64,000 bases of DNA from Hoplostethus atlanticus (GCA_034670405.1 JAXDDX010000018.1:1116501-1180500); one strand, 5' to 3'. Counted from the first letter of the stretch, positions 1 through 63,859 are shown. Made by a program: numbers and translations. Notes: generated by a model from the sequence alone, not told the origin.

Positions 1-859
1 GTCCTTCAGCTTCAAGGGAAACTGTTTAAGTACCTTTACTCAGCCCTTGTGACACTCCGTTGTTTTTAAAGGAACACGTACACACCGTATGTTCCTCACT
101 TTCCGCCGTGAGCGCCATCATTTCCATTTACACCCTTGGTAGAGCGAGGCACTCTCCTGGCTCTCTCTTTTAATTTCTTTTCTATTACGAAAAGTACTTT
201 GAGTGCAATCCTAACTGCCTCAGATCTGAACCTCATCATTTGGGAGACGTTGTTACAATAGACTAAATGTGTCCGTTCAATTGAGGCTTGTTATTTTGTT
301 GTTTTAGTTTGAACACTGTTTGAGGTCACTTGAGGCTTGATTCACACCGAGGGATGAAGCAACCTCCTCATCCTTGTTTCCTTGGTGATCATCAGCTGTA
401 GTATTCCCCATCAATCTTGACTCAGATGTATTAATGCATGCTGCACACAGGGGGGTCCATGTTAATGAATGCTTTATTGTCAAAAATTAATTACATCAGG
501 GTTATTTAGCATTTTGTTTATTGCACTGCAGAATATCATTTAGCCGTTATTGGCAGGATTAGATTCCTTTGCTGTTCGATTGCTAATACATTGAAAGGAA
601 ATGACATCATGCATACCACTGGGGTCCGGCAAAGGATCTTCAAGCTGAATTGATTAGTTTGAGACGTCATTATTGTTGATTTCTGAAGATGGTCAGGCTG
701 AAGTGATGTCAGGATTTCTCAGCTGGATGTGTGTTTTCCTTCAGGCAGTGAGCTAACACACACTTCCAACCAACCACTCCAACCACTTATGTTGCTGCAC
801 CACCTGCACTGTTTACTGGATCTTTTACAAAAAAGCCTCAAGCCCATAAGCATGGGTTA

Positions 860-901
860 TTGTGTGTGTGTGGGTGGGTGGTTGTGTGTGTGTGTGTGTG
901 T
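860..901. repeat. GT microsatellite, interrupted
   Basis: TG dinucleotides interrupted by GGTGGGTGG. Intronic. Confidence 0.85.
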
Positions 902-2733
902 TAGTGCACGCTCATTTGAACCATTAATCACAGGCGGATCCTAACCTTTTGTCCTTTGCTGAGGTGTATGTGTGAAAAGGCATCTGCCCTCTACATAATG
1001 ATGCTTCATCATTACCGGCCTTACGGGTTTTCCTCTGACCTTCTGTCTTCATTGCCACTGACGCTGGGGAATATTTTTAGTGACATTTTCATTAATTAAA
1101 TGAAGTTTGCTTTTCTCTGCCCTTCTCATTGAGATAGAGGGTTTCTTCAACTGTTAACAAAATTCCACCGCGTTGTATTTAAGTTATCCAATCAGATAAT
1201 AGTGGTCACTCAGTGTCAGGCAGATCCAGTTATACTCTCTTTACCGTACTGGCGTAGCGCGAACGGTGGCCTTGTATGCAGCCATCTGTCAGGCAAACGT
1301 CTCTCCAGATGCTTGAGAGTGGCAAGACACGTCTGGGTCTCTCGAGAGCGATGCCTTATGCGAGCTGCGACATCAACACTTGCTTTAATATAATATCAGC
1401 TCCCAGTGTAAGTAGGACACACTGTCCCATAACAGCAACAACAATGAGCCTACTATAAATAGCCTACCCTCCTAGCCTGAGGGAAGATCTCTCACAAAGG
1501 CAGGAGTGAGCAAACACAACCAAGATCACTCAGACATCAGGAAGCAGCCATTTTGGACATGATTCCTTCATCGGTGTACAGGATTGGAGTTAGAGAGACG
1601 GAAACTTATACTCATCAATATACTTACTCAGGCTGGCCATAGCAGGCGAATCCTCTTGAGACCTGCAGGCTATCATCTCTACCCAATATGCTATTTATAA
1701 ATCATACGCTGACACCTACCATTCAGTTTGTGCAAATAAGTTTCATCAGCAAGGTAGTTTTCAAACGGAACGGGGCTTTATTTGTTGTTGAATGTGCCCT
1801 TGTGACTTCTCCCTCCCCCGCAGGCTCTCTTGCCATCTTAAAAAGTATCACTCCATTCATCCCCTCAGAAAAAAAGAAGACAGAGCGATATACAGCACCT
1901 CCTCCCCAAAGGCTCCTCATCAATAATAGAAGCACAGTGGACTGTAATCCCGGCCACAGCACCAGTTTTGGAGAGACAGCACGATGGATGAACAGAGAAA
2001 AAGTCAGAGAGGAAGAGAGTGAAAAGACAAGAGGGCTGGTGGGAATCGAGCCATGCGGTGCTGCGGAGGGAATTGGAGAAGGCCTGTACGCCCTGTGGAG
2101 TACTTAGAGAGGAGGATAGTAAAATAAGAGGCCTCTTTGGCATGAAATGACATCTGTCTGGAAGTAATTTCATCCTGTGTGTGAATCGTTGTAGTTTGCT
2201 TTACACAGGCATCGGTTTGACTAGCATGACATGACAGATGGTTTCTGTAGCATAGGCAGCATCTCTGAGGGGGATGATGCTTACAATGCTTTTTTTAACT
2301 CTTGGCAACCCTTCAGATGACAGGTTACAAGTAGTTAGTGGATCGATATCGAAACAATATTGAGTAATAACTAATTTATTACAGCTAAAAAAATCCCTCG
2401 TCAAATTTATTCCCCCGTGTTGATGGAATGAAACGAGGATGGTTGAGGAGGGAACGGTGATCGGCCTCAGTCATGCCAGTTCTGAAGAAGGCAGATGACA
2501 AATTACTCTAACAAAGAGAAGCCTCCATCAGTGGGAAGGGAATCAAATCCTCTTGAAGGCACTTTGGGCAGACATCCAGTGCTGCACAGGACGGTGGCTC
2601 CAGCCGGCATAATTAGACTAGATTCCCCGAGGAATATTTAGGCTAATAGTCGTGTCACCCGGCCCAGCTCAGCCCTGCGCCAAACAGCACAGCCCAGCCT
2701 GGCTTGTGCAGACAGGAGGAGAGCTGGAGATAG

Positions 2734-2750
2734 ATAAATAAATAAATAAA

Positions 2751-2792
<42 letters not shown>
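2734..2792. repeat. compound microsatellite (AAAT)n-(CT)n
   Basis: Four AAAT-type units followed by a mostly perfect CT tract. Intronic. Confidence 0.9.
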
Positions 2793-5342
2793 CTAGAGTC
2801 ATGAGTTGTTTTATTCCTTACAGGGAGATGGCCCCAATATTTCTGACTATGTCCTCCACGATGACATGTATACTCATGTATGGCTTTAACATGTGGTGTG
2901 TGGGCTGGGTGTCTTTGTCTTAAAGCATGGGTGTGATTCATTTGATTATAGGTTAAAGGCTAAGGTCACAACGACAAAGGACGTCTTGTGATTTTTTTAA
3001 TTTTTAAAGCACCACGCCATAACTGCTGGCTAGCGCCCTCTGTTGAAACACTGTCACCTCTACTGGTTTAGTAAGATTCATATGGCCAAACGATTCTGCA
3101 TTAGGCCTTTTTTTTCTGTGCCAGTACTCCTTTTACCCAACCAGGACACATAGTTAAGTCTCTCTCAAGTTCTGGGCACATAGACTACCCACGCTAATCT
3201 GGGATTTTACTGTTTAGCTTTTAGCGTCCTTGTATGGGGCCCAATTAAAGAGGCTCATTACAGACCAGTAAGACTTTGGCCTGTTTGAGAGAAATAACAG
3301 TTGCCTGAATCTTGTGGATGATGGCATCCAGACTATCTTTTGCATTCAATGATCATTAAAAATGTAAGAGCCAATCAATACAGTCAGTGCTGTAGCGCCC
3401 TTCTCACTTGCAGGGTGCAGTTATACAGACTTGGTCAGGTCCTTTTTTTTCTCCATGCGTTTTGAAGAGTTTTTCCAAGAAAGTGTCTTGACAGGAGTTT
3501 GAGTCCTGTGACCATACAGGTGTATTTCTGTCAGTGACAGTAGAGCCTGACCTCAGCCATGTTGCCATTGGTACTAGGTACTAGCTGAATGTGTTTGTCT
3601 CAGAGGACTATGAAACTAGAGCTCCAGGATCCTAAAATATGTGTTATGCCATCACGCCTTTCCTCTGCAAATAATGCTGGTCAACAGAATAGAAGCTCCA
3701 GCACCAAATCAAATGACATTATCCATTATCCATAAATCCTTTCCAAGAAATGGAATATTGTTCATTGTAAATCAAGTCTTTTTGTGACTTTTACCATGAA
3801 AATGATGAAATTGAAGACTGGTAATTCTTTGTCTATTTGAGGACCCATTGCAGATAGGAGGTAGGAGTCCAGTTGTATCCCATGATTGGAAATTATTCTC
3901 TGCTGGATTCGTAGAGGTCATGAAAACCACAGAAATAACATAGAATTGTGGTTATTGATACAGTAAGTCACTCTTACCTTAAAAATAAGGTTAACTCTAG
4001 GGCAATTTTTGATTCATAACAGGCAATAATACTGGCACCATAGACTTCAGTATCTACTAGAAACGAGGACAACGAGAAGTTGATTTGTTAGGTCCTGATT
4101 TAATCATGAACAACTGACACCAAGCACCTTCAGGACAATGTGTCCTAATGAGCCTCAGCAGCCTCTAACCCACTGAACAAAAACAGATAACAGTCTAAAT
4201 GGTTTATAGCGTCTAGGTTAAGATTAGGGTTTAAAAGTTCAAGTTTAGCAGACTAAAAACTGATAGATCTAAAAACGATCCTGTGCGATAAGAGAGCTAA
4301 ACCATAGCCACGACTTTGAAAAGACATCTAGTGCTGAGTGGGAAGCTACAGTTTGTGGGTTTGTGTGGAATATCTGGTTGGGTCACTGATTGACTAAAAC
4401 ATTTTGAGCCGTCAAACACGACCAAACCTCCCGGCATCACGCTACCACATCCTGATGTTACAAATGTGTAGCGTGCAAGTGTATTCACTGCTGGCAAACT
4501 TACCAAGCGAGAAAGTGAGGTGAACCCCCTGTGTCTAACCACATTTTCCAACTTTAGAGTCCTTGTCAGTCTCTGTGCACTCTGCCAACCTGATGCCTAC
4601 CCATGTAGCGGTGGATGGGACTATTTCTGCAAGTCAAAACAACATTTTGGCTCGCTTTGAACAGAAATACTCTACACAGAAGCAGATCTGTAAAATTAGT
4701 AATTTAGTTGTTCTCTCTGTGGTTGTCACAAAAAATGTGTATCAAATATTTTCTATATATGACATTTTTTTAGACGGTAAGAATTCACCATAGGGAGGCT
4801 ATTGATCGGGTGCCTGGTTATTTTGTCAACAAAATTCAAATAACATTGTATTTCTTGGTCTCACAGTGGTTAAAGCCTTTATCCTATTTCATTCAAGCCT
4901 GGTGACAATTTCTGTATTTTCCTCTGTCATTTATAGGAAAAGTACATTCTCACGGCACTATGCTACATACATTAATGCTCCGACTGACAGCCTGTATCCA
5001 AGTACGCGGCCAATTTTGCCAATCTTCAGCATATTGCAATGAGATTTTGGCCGTGTAGCCTCCCATGATGAATGAGGGAAGACATTATTATTTCAGTTTG
5101 AGATAGTTATTTCCATTGCCCTGTTGAGAAAAAAAATCTATGCTATCTAATTTCAACAATAACATGTTTTGAATATTGACATCATAGCTGTAAAAGTACA
5201 ACAACCGGTGGCTCATAACACTAAGCTGCAGTCAACTAAGTAACATACCACGTGCATGTGAGCTACATGTTTGTTGCATGTAACTAGCTCAGCTGTCACT
5301 CACCACTATACAGGTAAATACAATAGAAACGCATTATTATCA

Positions 5343-5345
<3 letters not shown>

Positions 5346-5404
<59 letters not shown>
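5346..5404. repeat. AC microsatellite, about 59 bp
   Basis: Uninterrupted AC dinucleotide repeat, the longest in the window. Likely polymorphic. Confidence 0.95.
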
Positions 5405-5407
<3 letters not shown>

Positions 5408-6723
5408 TGCAGGAATCGTAGAATATGTGTGCAGATTAAATTGGTTTCATCATTTCATACATTTAACTAATTATACTCCAAAAAGGTTTTAGTCAGAAAT
5501 AGCGGGGTGTCAGTTTTTCGATGCTCCCATATAAGTGAAGACTCTGTGCTTCATGCCTGAGTGTGTTCGTGACTCTTCGGAGGAGAGTCGTAAGCCAGGC
5601 ACCCCAGGCACTGCAGCTTCATTAAATGCTCGCTGTGTTGTTACACTTGGGCCGCTGCGGCTCCCTCTCGCATGGATGAATAGCAAATGAAAAGCTTTTT
5701 GAGACAATTTGGAAGACAATAAATAAAGAGCTTCCAGGAATTTTTTTCTTACAGAGGAAAAGTTTAAGACGTACGGTTTCAAGAGTTTGTGGTGAGCGTG
5801 TAAAACGACAAAAAACACAATTAAGTCATTCAGCATACCCAGAGGAATGGTAATGGGATTTATTGTTGAAATTGCTTGGAGGGTATAAGCGGGCAGGAGC
5901 ACTATACCCTTGGAGCATCAAGGACGTCCTCTCACCAGAGACAATTAACAGATATTAAGGCAGGGCTGAGCGGAGGATTTTGAAGGGCGGAGGTGTGAAT
6001 GAAAGCATAGGTTGTCTGTGACAGCGTGCAGGTAGGAGCCACTGAAGATGAAACTGGGTGTTCATGAGAATACATTTCAGTGTGTTGCAAGCCTGAACAC
6101 CAACTTTGCCATTCTGAAGCCTGAGAATATACCCCCATCTGTAAAAGGAAGATATGGAAATAGGAGTGATCAATAGGATAAGCGAAGCGCCACAACAATG
6201 CACGCCCTCATGTCAGGGCTGTGGTAACAATTGCGACTCACATAGGGGTCCTTATACAATTCTCTCCCAACATAATATCTCCCTGGACATTTGATATTTA
6301 AATGGTTTCAGTGTCTGAGTATACTTAGCAAAACTGTGGGGGTGTGCAGAAAGTGAAAAAAAAAAAAAAAAAGACAAAAAAAAAGATCCACCCCCACAAG
6401 TACAGAATCCTTTTGAAAACCATGTCCATATTCTGCTATAGGGATTTAGACTGAGAGCGAGAGAGAAAGGAGGAGAAGTTTTTTTCTAAGTAATTAGTTT
6501 AAACAAAACAGCTACTCTAACTGTCTCTGTCTCTGTCTGCCTGCTCAGACAGGTACATTTTCTAGTCTTAATTAAGTCTAGTGTGCAACCAAGGCACTCA
6601 GAGCAGAGAGAGGCGTAGTGTGGAGCACCAGGCAGCTGCAGTATGAGAGGGAAGTTTTTCCTGAGCCATGACCTTATTTTACATGTTGAAGTTAATGGAA
6701 AGGAACAGGCACTGTCATCACAG

Positions 6724-6736
6724 TCTCTCTCTCTCT

Positions 6737-6777
<41 letters not shown>

Positions 6778-6810
6778 CCCCTTGGCCTTACAAATATCTC
6801 TCACTCAAGT

Positions 6811-6847
<37 letters not shown>

Positions 6848-6849
6848 TT
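6724..6849. repeat. compound microsatellite (CT)n-(CA)n ... (CTTT)n
   Basis: CT tract 6724-6739, CA tract 6741-6776, then a CTTT tract from about 6810 to 6849. The pyrimidine-rich block ends about 120 nt upstream of the acceptor of the 54-nt gria3 exon. Confidence 0.93.
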
Positions 6850-6967
6850 CTGCAGTCTTTGTAGTTTTTCTGAATCTCCAGTATGGGTGCAGAATGTTTT
6901 CTGTCCTCTGCTCATACAGAAAGCTTGTGTATAAATGTGACTTAAGTCTCCCTCCCTCTCTCTGTAG

Positions 6968-32697
<25,730 letters not shown>

Positions 32698-34790
32698 AGG
32701 GTATGTCTTCTGTCATTTTGTTTCCTTGCTGTGTCAGTTGGATTATGTCAGCACACCAGTGTCTTCGTTTATTGAATTTACAGTCGTGGATGAGTGAATT
32801 GCTTGTGATCCTTATTCTCTGCACGTCCCTGTTGGCTTTATAGAGGTGGAATGCGTCCCTTCCCACTGGTGCGCCTGGATGAAGACACAGTCGCTCTGTG
32901 TGAACACAACACTGAGGCTGGCATCCTGGAGGCAAGAGCCTTTGTCATCATCTTGGACACAAGCCTAAAGTCAACAAGTGCTAATCCTGGGTTGCCAAGC
33001 CTGTCACACTAACTGGGGGCAATGACGCAATGGGACTTGTACTTCTGGAAATATGGGATATGCCTCTTGTAGTGCCTTATGGAGCATTCAGCGTCATGGC
33101 AATGCAATTAAAACTTAATTCACTTAAAACAGAATATCTGGAACTAGGGCAAAAACATTGCTTCAAAAGAAAATTAGATGAACTGTTGTAATTTATGTGT
33201 GGGGAAGTTTTGTTCTATTTTGAAGAAAAGAAAAAAAGCCATGATTTGCAATGAAAACATCCTGGAGTACTTTAAGTCATGAATCTTTTACAGACATATT
33301 TTTGTGGTGAAAGTTTAAGTTGGATAAATGTTATATTTAGTGAAGTAAAGTCATCTTCTTATTTTACTATAAGACTATTTTCAGTGTCATATTTAGGACA
33401 AGCATCAATAAATAGGATAAGATCAAGAAAACTGACAATATTTTACCCTTTTTTTTTTTTACTCAGAAAATGTGGATAATCTGAAACTAGTGGTCATCTC
33501 AAATTGCTTAGGTGCTGTTCATTTATTTCCAAAGCCTGTTGGACAAGTTAATACCAGATACAAATGTCTTTATATTCCATTAGATGCTTGGTTTAAATCG
33601 ACTAGTGAGATTACATTTGTCACAACTGCCAAAAATTTTGAACCAAGAACATTTGTATTGATGAGGTCATCTGAGGTCACTTAGTGCCATATTGTTAAAA
33701 TTTTCAAAACAACAGTAAGAATTCATATAGGAAAGTGACCCCTTTTTAAATAACAGCATACTCAAAATTGTTTTATTGAGCTTACGGCCTCAGTCGACAC
33801 TTTGTACACACTTAGAAGCTGCTGTCATGTTAATGCAATATCTGCAGTTGTGAATCTCTTTTTAACATTTTGGTAAATGATAAAACACACCGTAGCTTAC
33901 TTGGTTGTGATGAGCTTTCTCTGTCTATGCATACGCAGAAGTTAAGCTGGTGAATTGTACATTGAGAGAGCGGCTAAGAACGAAAACAGCTCGCATCTGT
34001 TTGTACGAATGACATTTTTATCAACTTAAGCAAAACATAGAAATGCTGCAAGTCATGTACGCCTCCATTTGTTTAGTATCTCAGACCTTCTCATCCTTTT
34101 CTCCCCAAATAAAAGTGCATGTACATTTGGTGATAGCTTTACCAAACTGCAACCTGAAATGGACCCTAGTTAAGTTAGCCTACATTCAAAACATTTGATC
34201 TTTTATTTATTTATTTTTGGTTTGGATTCATTTGTAACTGCACCTCAACGGGAGTTGCATGTATGGACATACTGAACCTCTTGGGAGAGGTCATGTACAA
34301 AGGATTTTATTACATTTCCTAAATAAAAGCAGGTTTATATTCACCTTTTGGGACATTCATCACGTTCTTCTACACACAGGAAACCATTCCATCAAACTGT
34401 CTGTGAAAGTTGAATCTTACCAACTATACTGGCTGAATTAAGGATACAGTTAAGTGCAAGAATATCCATAACTGTGAAGTGTGGTCAGGCTGTCTCTTAA
34501 CACTTAATACATTTCAGTGATAGGAGCAAGAGAAACTAGCGCATGTAAATTGATGGTTGAGTGTGTGTGTGTTACACCCAACAGAGCCAATCCATCCAAG
34601 TTTATCTGTTTCAACACAGGAAAACAATCCTTCAAAATCCAAAGCATGAGTTAATAAATCCACTAAGACACCAGTGAGTTTATGGAGCCTCTGAGGAACT
34701 ATTCTGTTACCATTCCCAGATGAACAGGCGGAAATAAAATAGGGAAAGAGACAATATCAAAGTGACACACTAGGAAAACTATTATTTATT
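32698..34790 (+). other. gria3: probable gria3 3'UTR with candidate polyadenylation signals
   Basis: AT-rich sequence after the stop codon. AATAAA hexamers on the + strand occur at 33407-33412, 34108-34113, 34322-34327, 34653-34658 and 34733-34738. Which are used cannot be told. The gene meets thoc2 tail to tail, whose own AATAAA signals (read on the - strand) lie at 35068-35063 and 34790-34785. The ends of this UTR are inferred. Confidence 0.5.
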
Positions 34791-36574
34791 GGTTTTTAAA
34801 AAAGCATACACTCGTCGAGTACAGCAGATAAAAACTCCAAAAGGTCATTTCGAAACAATTGTATTTGGAGTACAGGGCTTTAGAATTTTTTTTTGTTTGA
34901 TTTTTCTTTACAATTCTGTATTTGCATCAAGGGTGAACTGGCATTTTATAAATTATGTAAAAACCTGATAACACAAAATCACAAAAGGACATTGTAAGGG
35001 ACATCAAAAAAAAAAAGAAAAAACAAAAAGAAATAACATGGCATGAATTTCATGTTACCCTCTTTATTATTGTACATATAATATACAAACTGGTCCTTTG
35101 TATCACTTTACTTACCTATGCCTAAATTCTTACTTGGATTAAAAGGTATAGAGAAATAAATAGACAAGTATCTCTAGAGGATATGAGGTAAGTGAATATG
35201 AAAAGCATGTTAACTCAATAAAACGAGCAAAAGCAAAGCCTGATGACAAAAAAATAAAAAAAATTCAAGCATGAGATTACCGAATCCATAACCAGATGCT
35301 ACGAAGAGACCATTTAATACAGTAACCACTTTTCTGAGTAGAATAACATTTCGTGATTTGAACAGCACATTGTGCCCATACTGAGTAGTAAAAAACAAAA
35401 CAAAAAACACTTTCAGCTGGTTTACTGAAAAACATTGAAATGAAAAATAAAGAGGCGATCTGAAGGTCGAGATACTACAACTAACATCACTTTGCGGGCA
35501 GGATACCAAAAACAACACAGGCAGAAATCAGAGTACTAGTTAACAACATGGTACAGACAGGGTTACAGTTGTCTTGCAGATAAAAGCACAGCTTCTCCAG
35601 TTCTGTTGCAGACGGGTGGATGGGAGGAGAGGAAAAGAAATACATCAAATACTGACCACAGTTGCCTCCACCGTTTTACCAAGACTCATAAGAGTATTTC
35701 TTACCTTCACTGTATTAGCACACATTATCTGTGCTTGTCAGAGGATTTATGAGTATGATTGTTAAGGGAAACACAACAAAAAGATATTTCAAAACCACAT
35801 GATAGATGATATACGGACTAAGTAATTCTATTTCATTATTGACTGGTCTACTACTGAGCTTGGCTGAGAGGAGAGGTATCATCTATATTGCAAGACTTGA
35901 AAATAACAGGGCTGCTCAGAACCACAGCAATAATTCCTCAATTTGTTGTCCGACTGTGGTGGTAAGACGTGCAATGATGCAGATTTAACAGAGCAGCTAC
36001 TGGGGGGGGGGGGGGGGTTTGATGACTCTAAATAATCTGGAATCAAATCTGAATCTGCTAGTGAAATTAAAAAGTAGTTCCACTGACTTTGCAAAATAGC
36101 TTGTCAAATACAATTTTAAGAAATAGCAACCCCCATAATAACATTATGGGTTTGATGACTCTAAATAATCTGGAATCAAATCTGAATCTGCTAGTGAAAT
36201 TAAAAAGTAGTTCCACTGACTTTGCAAAATAGCTTGTCAAATACAATTTTAAGAAATAGCAACCCCCATAATAACATTCTCTTTTTCCATTAAGAGTAAC
36301 TGATGAAAAAAAAACCTCCTCCCGCTGCTGTAAATAACTGGCTCAGTTGAACGAGTGAAAATATTGTGCCAGAAGCTTTTCTCCTGTTACATTCCTACTA
36401 GCTCAATAAAGTTTACAAATGCAAGAGAGCCATTGCTCTCCTTAAAAATTGTGATTAATAGAAGCTACTAACTACAACCTTGGGTTAACTGGTACAAGTT
36501 GTGCCGGCCTTCTAACATTCACGCTGAACAGTGCCAAGTACCCACCGTTCTAATCTCCAGGTTACTCAATACAG
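34785..36574 (-). other. thoc2: probable thoc2 3'UTR
   Basis: Non-coding, AT-rich sequence downstream of the thoc2 stop on the - strand, with AATAAA (- strand) at 35068-35063 and 34790-34785. It contains a 16-base G run (+ strand) at 36002-36017 and a tandem duplication directly after it. The extent is inferred. Confidence 0.5.
36015..36278. repeat. tandem duplication, two copies of about 131 bp
   Basis: Bases 36015-36145 and 36148-36278 appear identical at a period of 133. Both begin GGGTTTGATGACTC and end CCATAATAACATT. It lies in the probable thoc2 3'UTR. The first copy is abutted by a run of 16 Gs. The lack of visible divergence points to a recent event or an assembly artefact. Confidence 0.9.
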
Positions 36575-60805
<24,231 letters not shown>

Positions 60806-60887
60806 CTTCCCGACACACAGCCCGGATGTCTAGTTCATCATGGCACACACAGGGTCAGATGTGGTAGTTAGCTTCTAGCTCACTGTT

Positions 60888-60898
60888 GCATCGTGGGA
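60888..60898 (-). promoter_or_regulatory. ZNF143/THAP11-like core upstream of thoc2
   Basis: On the - strand TCCCACGATGC fits the core TCCCANNATGC of the ZNF143/THAP11 element, about 85-95 bp upstream of the start codon. The flanking ACTACA half is not clearly present, so this is tentative. Confidence 0.3.
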
Positions 60899-63745
60899 CA
60901 GAGAGAGCTATATTTGACAAAGGCTTTGTTATTAGGGTAGTGAGTGTACTCGGTCTTGTAATTTTAGGTGCTGGAGTACAGACTATGCACGGGGTGGAAT
61001 ACTAGCACATCACTTAGACCGTGTTTTGATTTAATAGAAAAAACAATCCAATATTGTTAAATTATGTAACGTACAAACTCAAGACTTCAATGCCCTGTCC
61101 ATGCTGCCCACTGCTGTAATATGCAGATAACAGCCATGAGCACATTTGCAGGGGCAAATAAGTTAGTGTCTGGATCTGGATTTGCACCAAAGCAACAAAG
61201 AGCAGCGTTTAAGATTATGCATTTTTTCTTACAATCTACTGGAAGCGCAGTAGATTGTATCCTTCACTTCAAATAATTATGTCATTCTATTTGATAGACC
61301 GATAAATTGGGTTGGTATCTTTGGGACTCATCTCACCTGTGAAACAGAACATTTTCAGGATCTATTGGCGATTAGGTTAACATTTTGTGTGGTGTACCTC
61401 AAGGCTCAATTCTTGTTTTTCTTTTTTTTTTTTTAATTACAAATATTATCCCATGGCAGTGTTTGGGGGAACTACTCTGAAATGGTAATTTAGCAAATTA
61501 CTAAATACTTCATAATGAAAGAAGTATATAAGTATATATTTCTACTGCTCTAAAACAATGTGGTGTTTTGAACTAACCCAACTTTTAAAATGTAATTTAA
61601 ATCATATGTGAGTATGGAATGTCAGGATCACAGTGAACATAAAAAGATCACTCTGAAGGCAGATATTGACAAATGTAGTGGTCAGCATGTGCTGATTTGT
61701 ACCCACAGTACAGTTATCTCTGGGAACAGGGGATTTACAATCAGGGCTCACTGTAAGTCATGAGGCAGTTACAAAAGCAGCTGACAAGAACAGCCAAAGA
61801 GAAAAGACACCGATTGGGGCCCAGAATGTAGAAATACATTCAGGCACCTGTCAAATAAGACAAATGTTGGTATAGCCATGGTCCCCACATTCCCATAGCA
61901 TGGAAAGGCATGAAAAGGTTTGAGTTGGACAAAATTCATGACCATTGGCTGATTAAATGTGTGCTTTGCTCTGTTGCAAAAACACAATATCCTATGGTTA
62001 ACAGAGTATTATCTGACATGAAATCAGATTGGCAGATTGGCAATTCTGCACGCTCTTTTCACATTTTCACTGATGTACACATAAAAATTGGAAGTATGGA
62101 TTGTCAGACATGTTCTTAAAATCATCACACAATTGCAGGGGGTTTATTCTGTTCAAAAAGTTACATCTCCAGACATAAATATAAACCATAAATGATGCAA
62201 TGGACACTTTGTAAATATTATAAAAACACAAATGTATATACACAAATATTTATTAATGTGTCTAAACATACAGATGTATGCACATTTTCAGCAGTTCAAT
62301 GAAAAACAAAAGATCCAAAATGAATTAATGAAACTAATGTAAATTAACAGGCAATTCTAAGATGTATTTTTTTTTCTTAACTGCATTACATTGTTAATAT
62401 GTATATGATAAAGTCATAGACCATATGATCCGGTTTGCCAGTTTATTGTCAGATTCTGAGGAATTTGAGATTTTGTTTCTAGCTACAGTATGAATACATT
62501 TCCATAAAATCTTTGAAAGAATCTATCAACCAGTCCAATACACAGAGGTAAAGAAATATTACCGCAACAATCTGTTAAAAAGACAACAATACAATTTGTT
62601 ATGTATACCTGCAAATTAGTAGGTTAAATTCAAATAGTTACATTCTATTTATTGAACCTTCCCCTAAAATGAATTTCAAACAAACAAAAACTGCAAATAT
62701 AAAATGAGCACCAATTCACAATATATTACACATTTATAATTGTATAATATACAATTCTGATACTATAATGGCTGACTAAAGACTTCTAAAATTTTGTAAT
62801 TTAGAATCATTCTATTACTCTCTTATACACAACAGTGGTACACCAAATAAATTGGCTTTTCAGAAAAAAAAATCCTCTGCACACTACATTGAACAAAACA
62901 AAACAAACAAAAAACCCACACCAGATTTCAACCCTTACTCAAATCCTTTCTTTTTAAAGATTACATTTATGGCAATTATGCTTTATTAGATAGTATACAG
63001 TGGAGAAAAATAGTTAAGATACAGGAGAGCAAAGAGATAACGTGTTTAAGGTTGTGGGTCAGATTTGAATGTATGACATTGTGAATGTTCCAGCATATTT
63101 AAAATTAATTTAAAATGCAGCTGTCAAATTGCATTTGGGCATTACTGGTTCACCCATTAGCTCTAGAGAGATGAAAACAAAAAAACTACAGGCCATATCT
63201 ACAGTAACAGTATTATTTCCATTACAAACGATTATTTCTGCATCTATGTGAAATAACATGATTAGAAATCATTAATTTACATCTGATTGTCATTACAAAA
63301 TATCTATAAATCAAAGTTATCTATAAGGTATAAAAGCAGAACACATAAATCTCTAAAAAATACCATGACAGAGAAATCTGATGACTCCGTACATCATATT
63401 TGCGGCAAGGCCTTTCAACAGTATGAGACGCCATTTCACATTATATTTTACTGTGTACATGTTTCAATATATGGCTACATGCCATGCCAAATTCTAGTTT
63501 AAAAGTATATTGGCCACTATGTATTTACATCAGACAATTCTTGTCTATTGAATGAAAAAGGTTAAAGGTATATATTGACAATTTGAATGTCAGTCTGTTA
63601 TTTTTCTTTCACCCGGCACTTACCAGGTAATGGAGAATAGGTGTCTGCATTGGCACTTCAATTAACCAACAAGACTAGGTGTCCCTAGTGATGGCTGGGC
63701 AGTAGAAAAGCACCACCTCACGCTGACCCTGGACGAGCCACGCCT

Positions 63746-63859
63746 CCAGGCATGCACGCTTCAAAATGTTTGACATCAGGGCAATGGCAATATGTTAAAC
63801 ATCCAGGCATGCATACTTCAAAACGTTTAACACAAGGGCAATGGCAATATAAAAACAGG
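63746..63859. repeat. two-copy 57-bp tandem repeat
   Basis: Copies start at 63746 and 63803 (CCAGGCATGCA, CTTCAAAA, GTTT, GGGCAATGGCAATAT), diverged at several positions. The 57-bp period equals 19 codons and an open - strand frame (63999-63718) crosses it. No known domain. Confidence 0.8.

Larger units (their letters stand above)
1..6967 (+). other. gria3 intron; no exon recognised
   Basis: I searched for the upstream amino-terminal-domain exons and found none, so the intron before the 54-nt exon is at least 6.97 kb. It contains microsatellites (860-901, 2734-2792, 5346-5404, 6724-6849) and a poly-A stretch at about 6356-6380. Open frames here are short and strand-overlapping, with no family resemblance. 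Confidence 0.6.

Noticed and set aside
1688-2173. Open frames of 139, 79 and 102 codons overlapping on both strands
   Set aside because: They shadow each other in an intron, have no recognisable domain, and no splice context links them to gria3.
5271-5492. Open frame with a His-Thr repeat
   Set aside because: It is only the translation of the AC microsatellite, with no splice or conservation support.
5510-5902. 130-codon - strand open frame
   Set aside because: No recognisable motif and wrong strand for the surrounding gria3 transcript; treated as chance.
60900-63700. Search for the next syntenic gene (xiap or stag2)
   Set aside because: No BIR, RING or cohesin-like coding sequence was seen on either strand.
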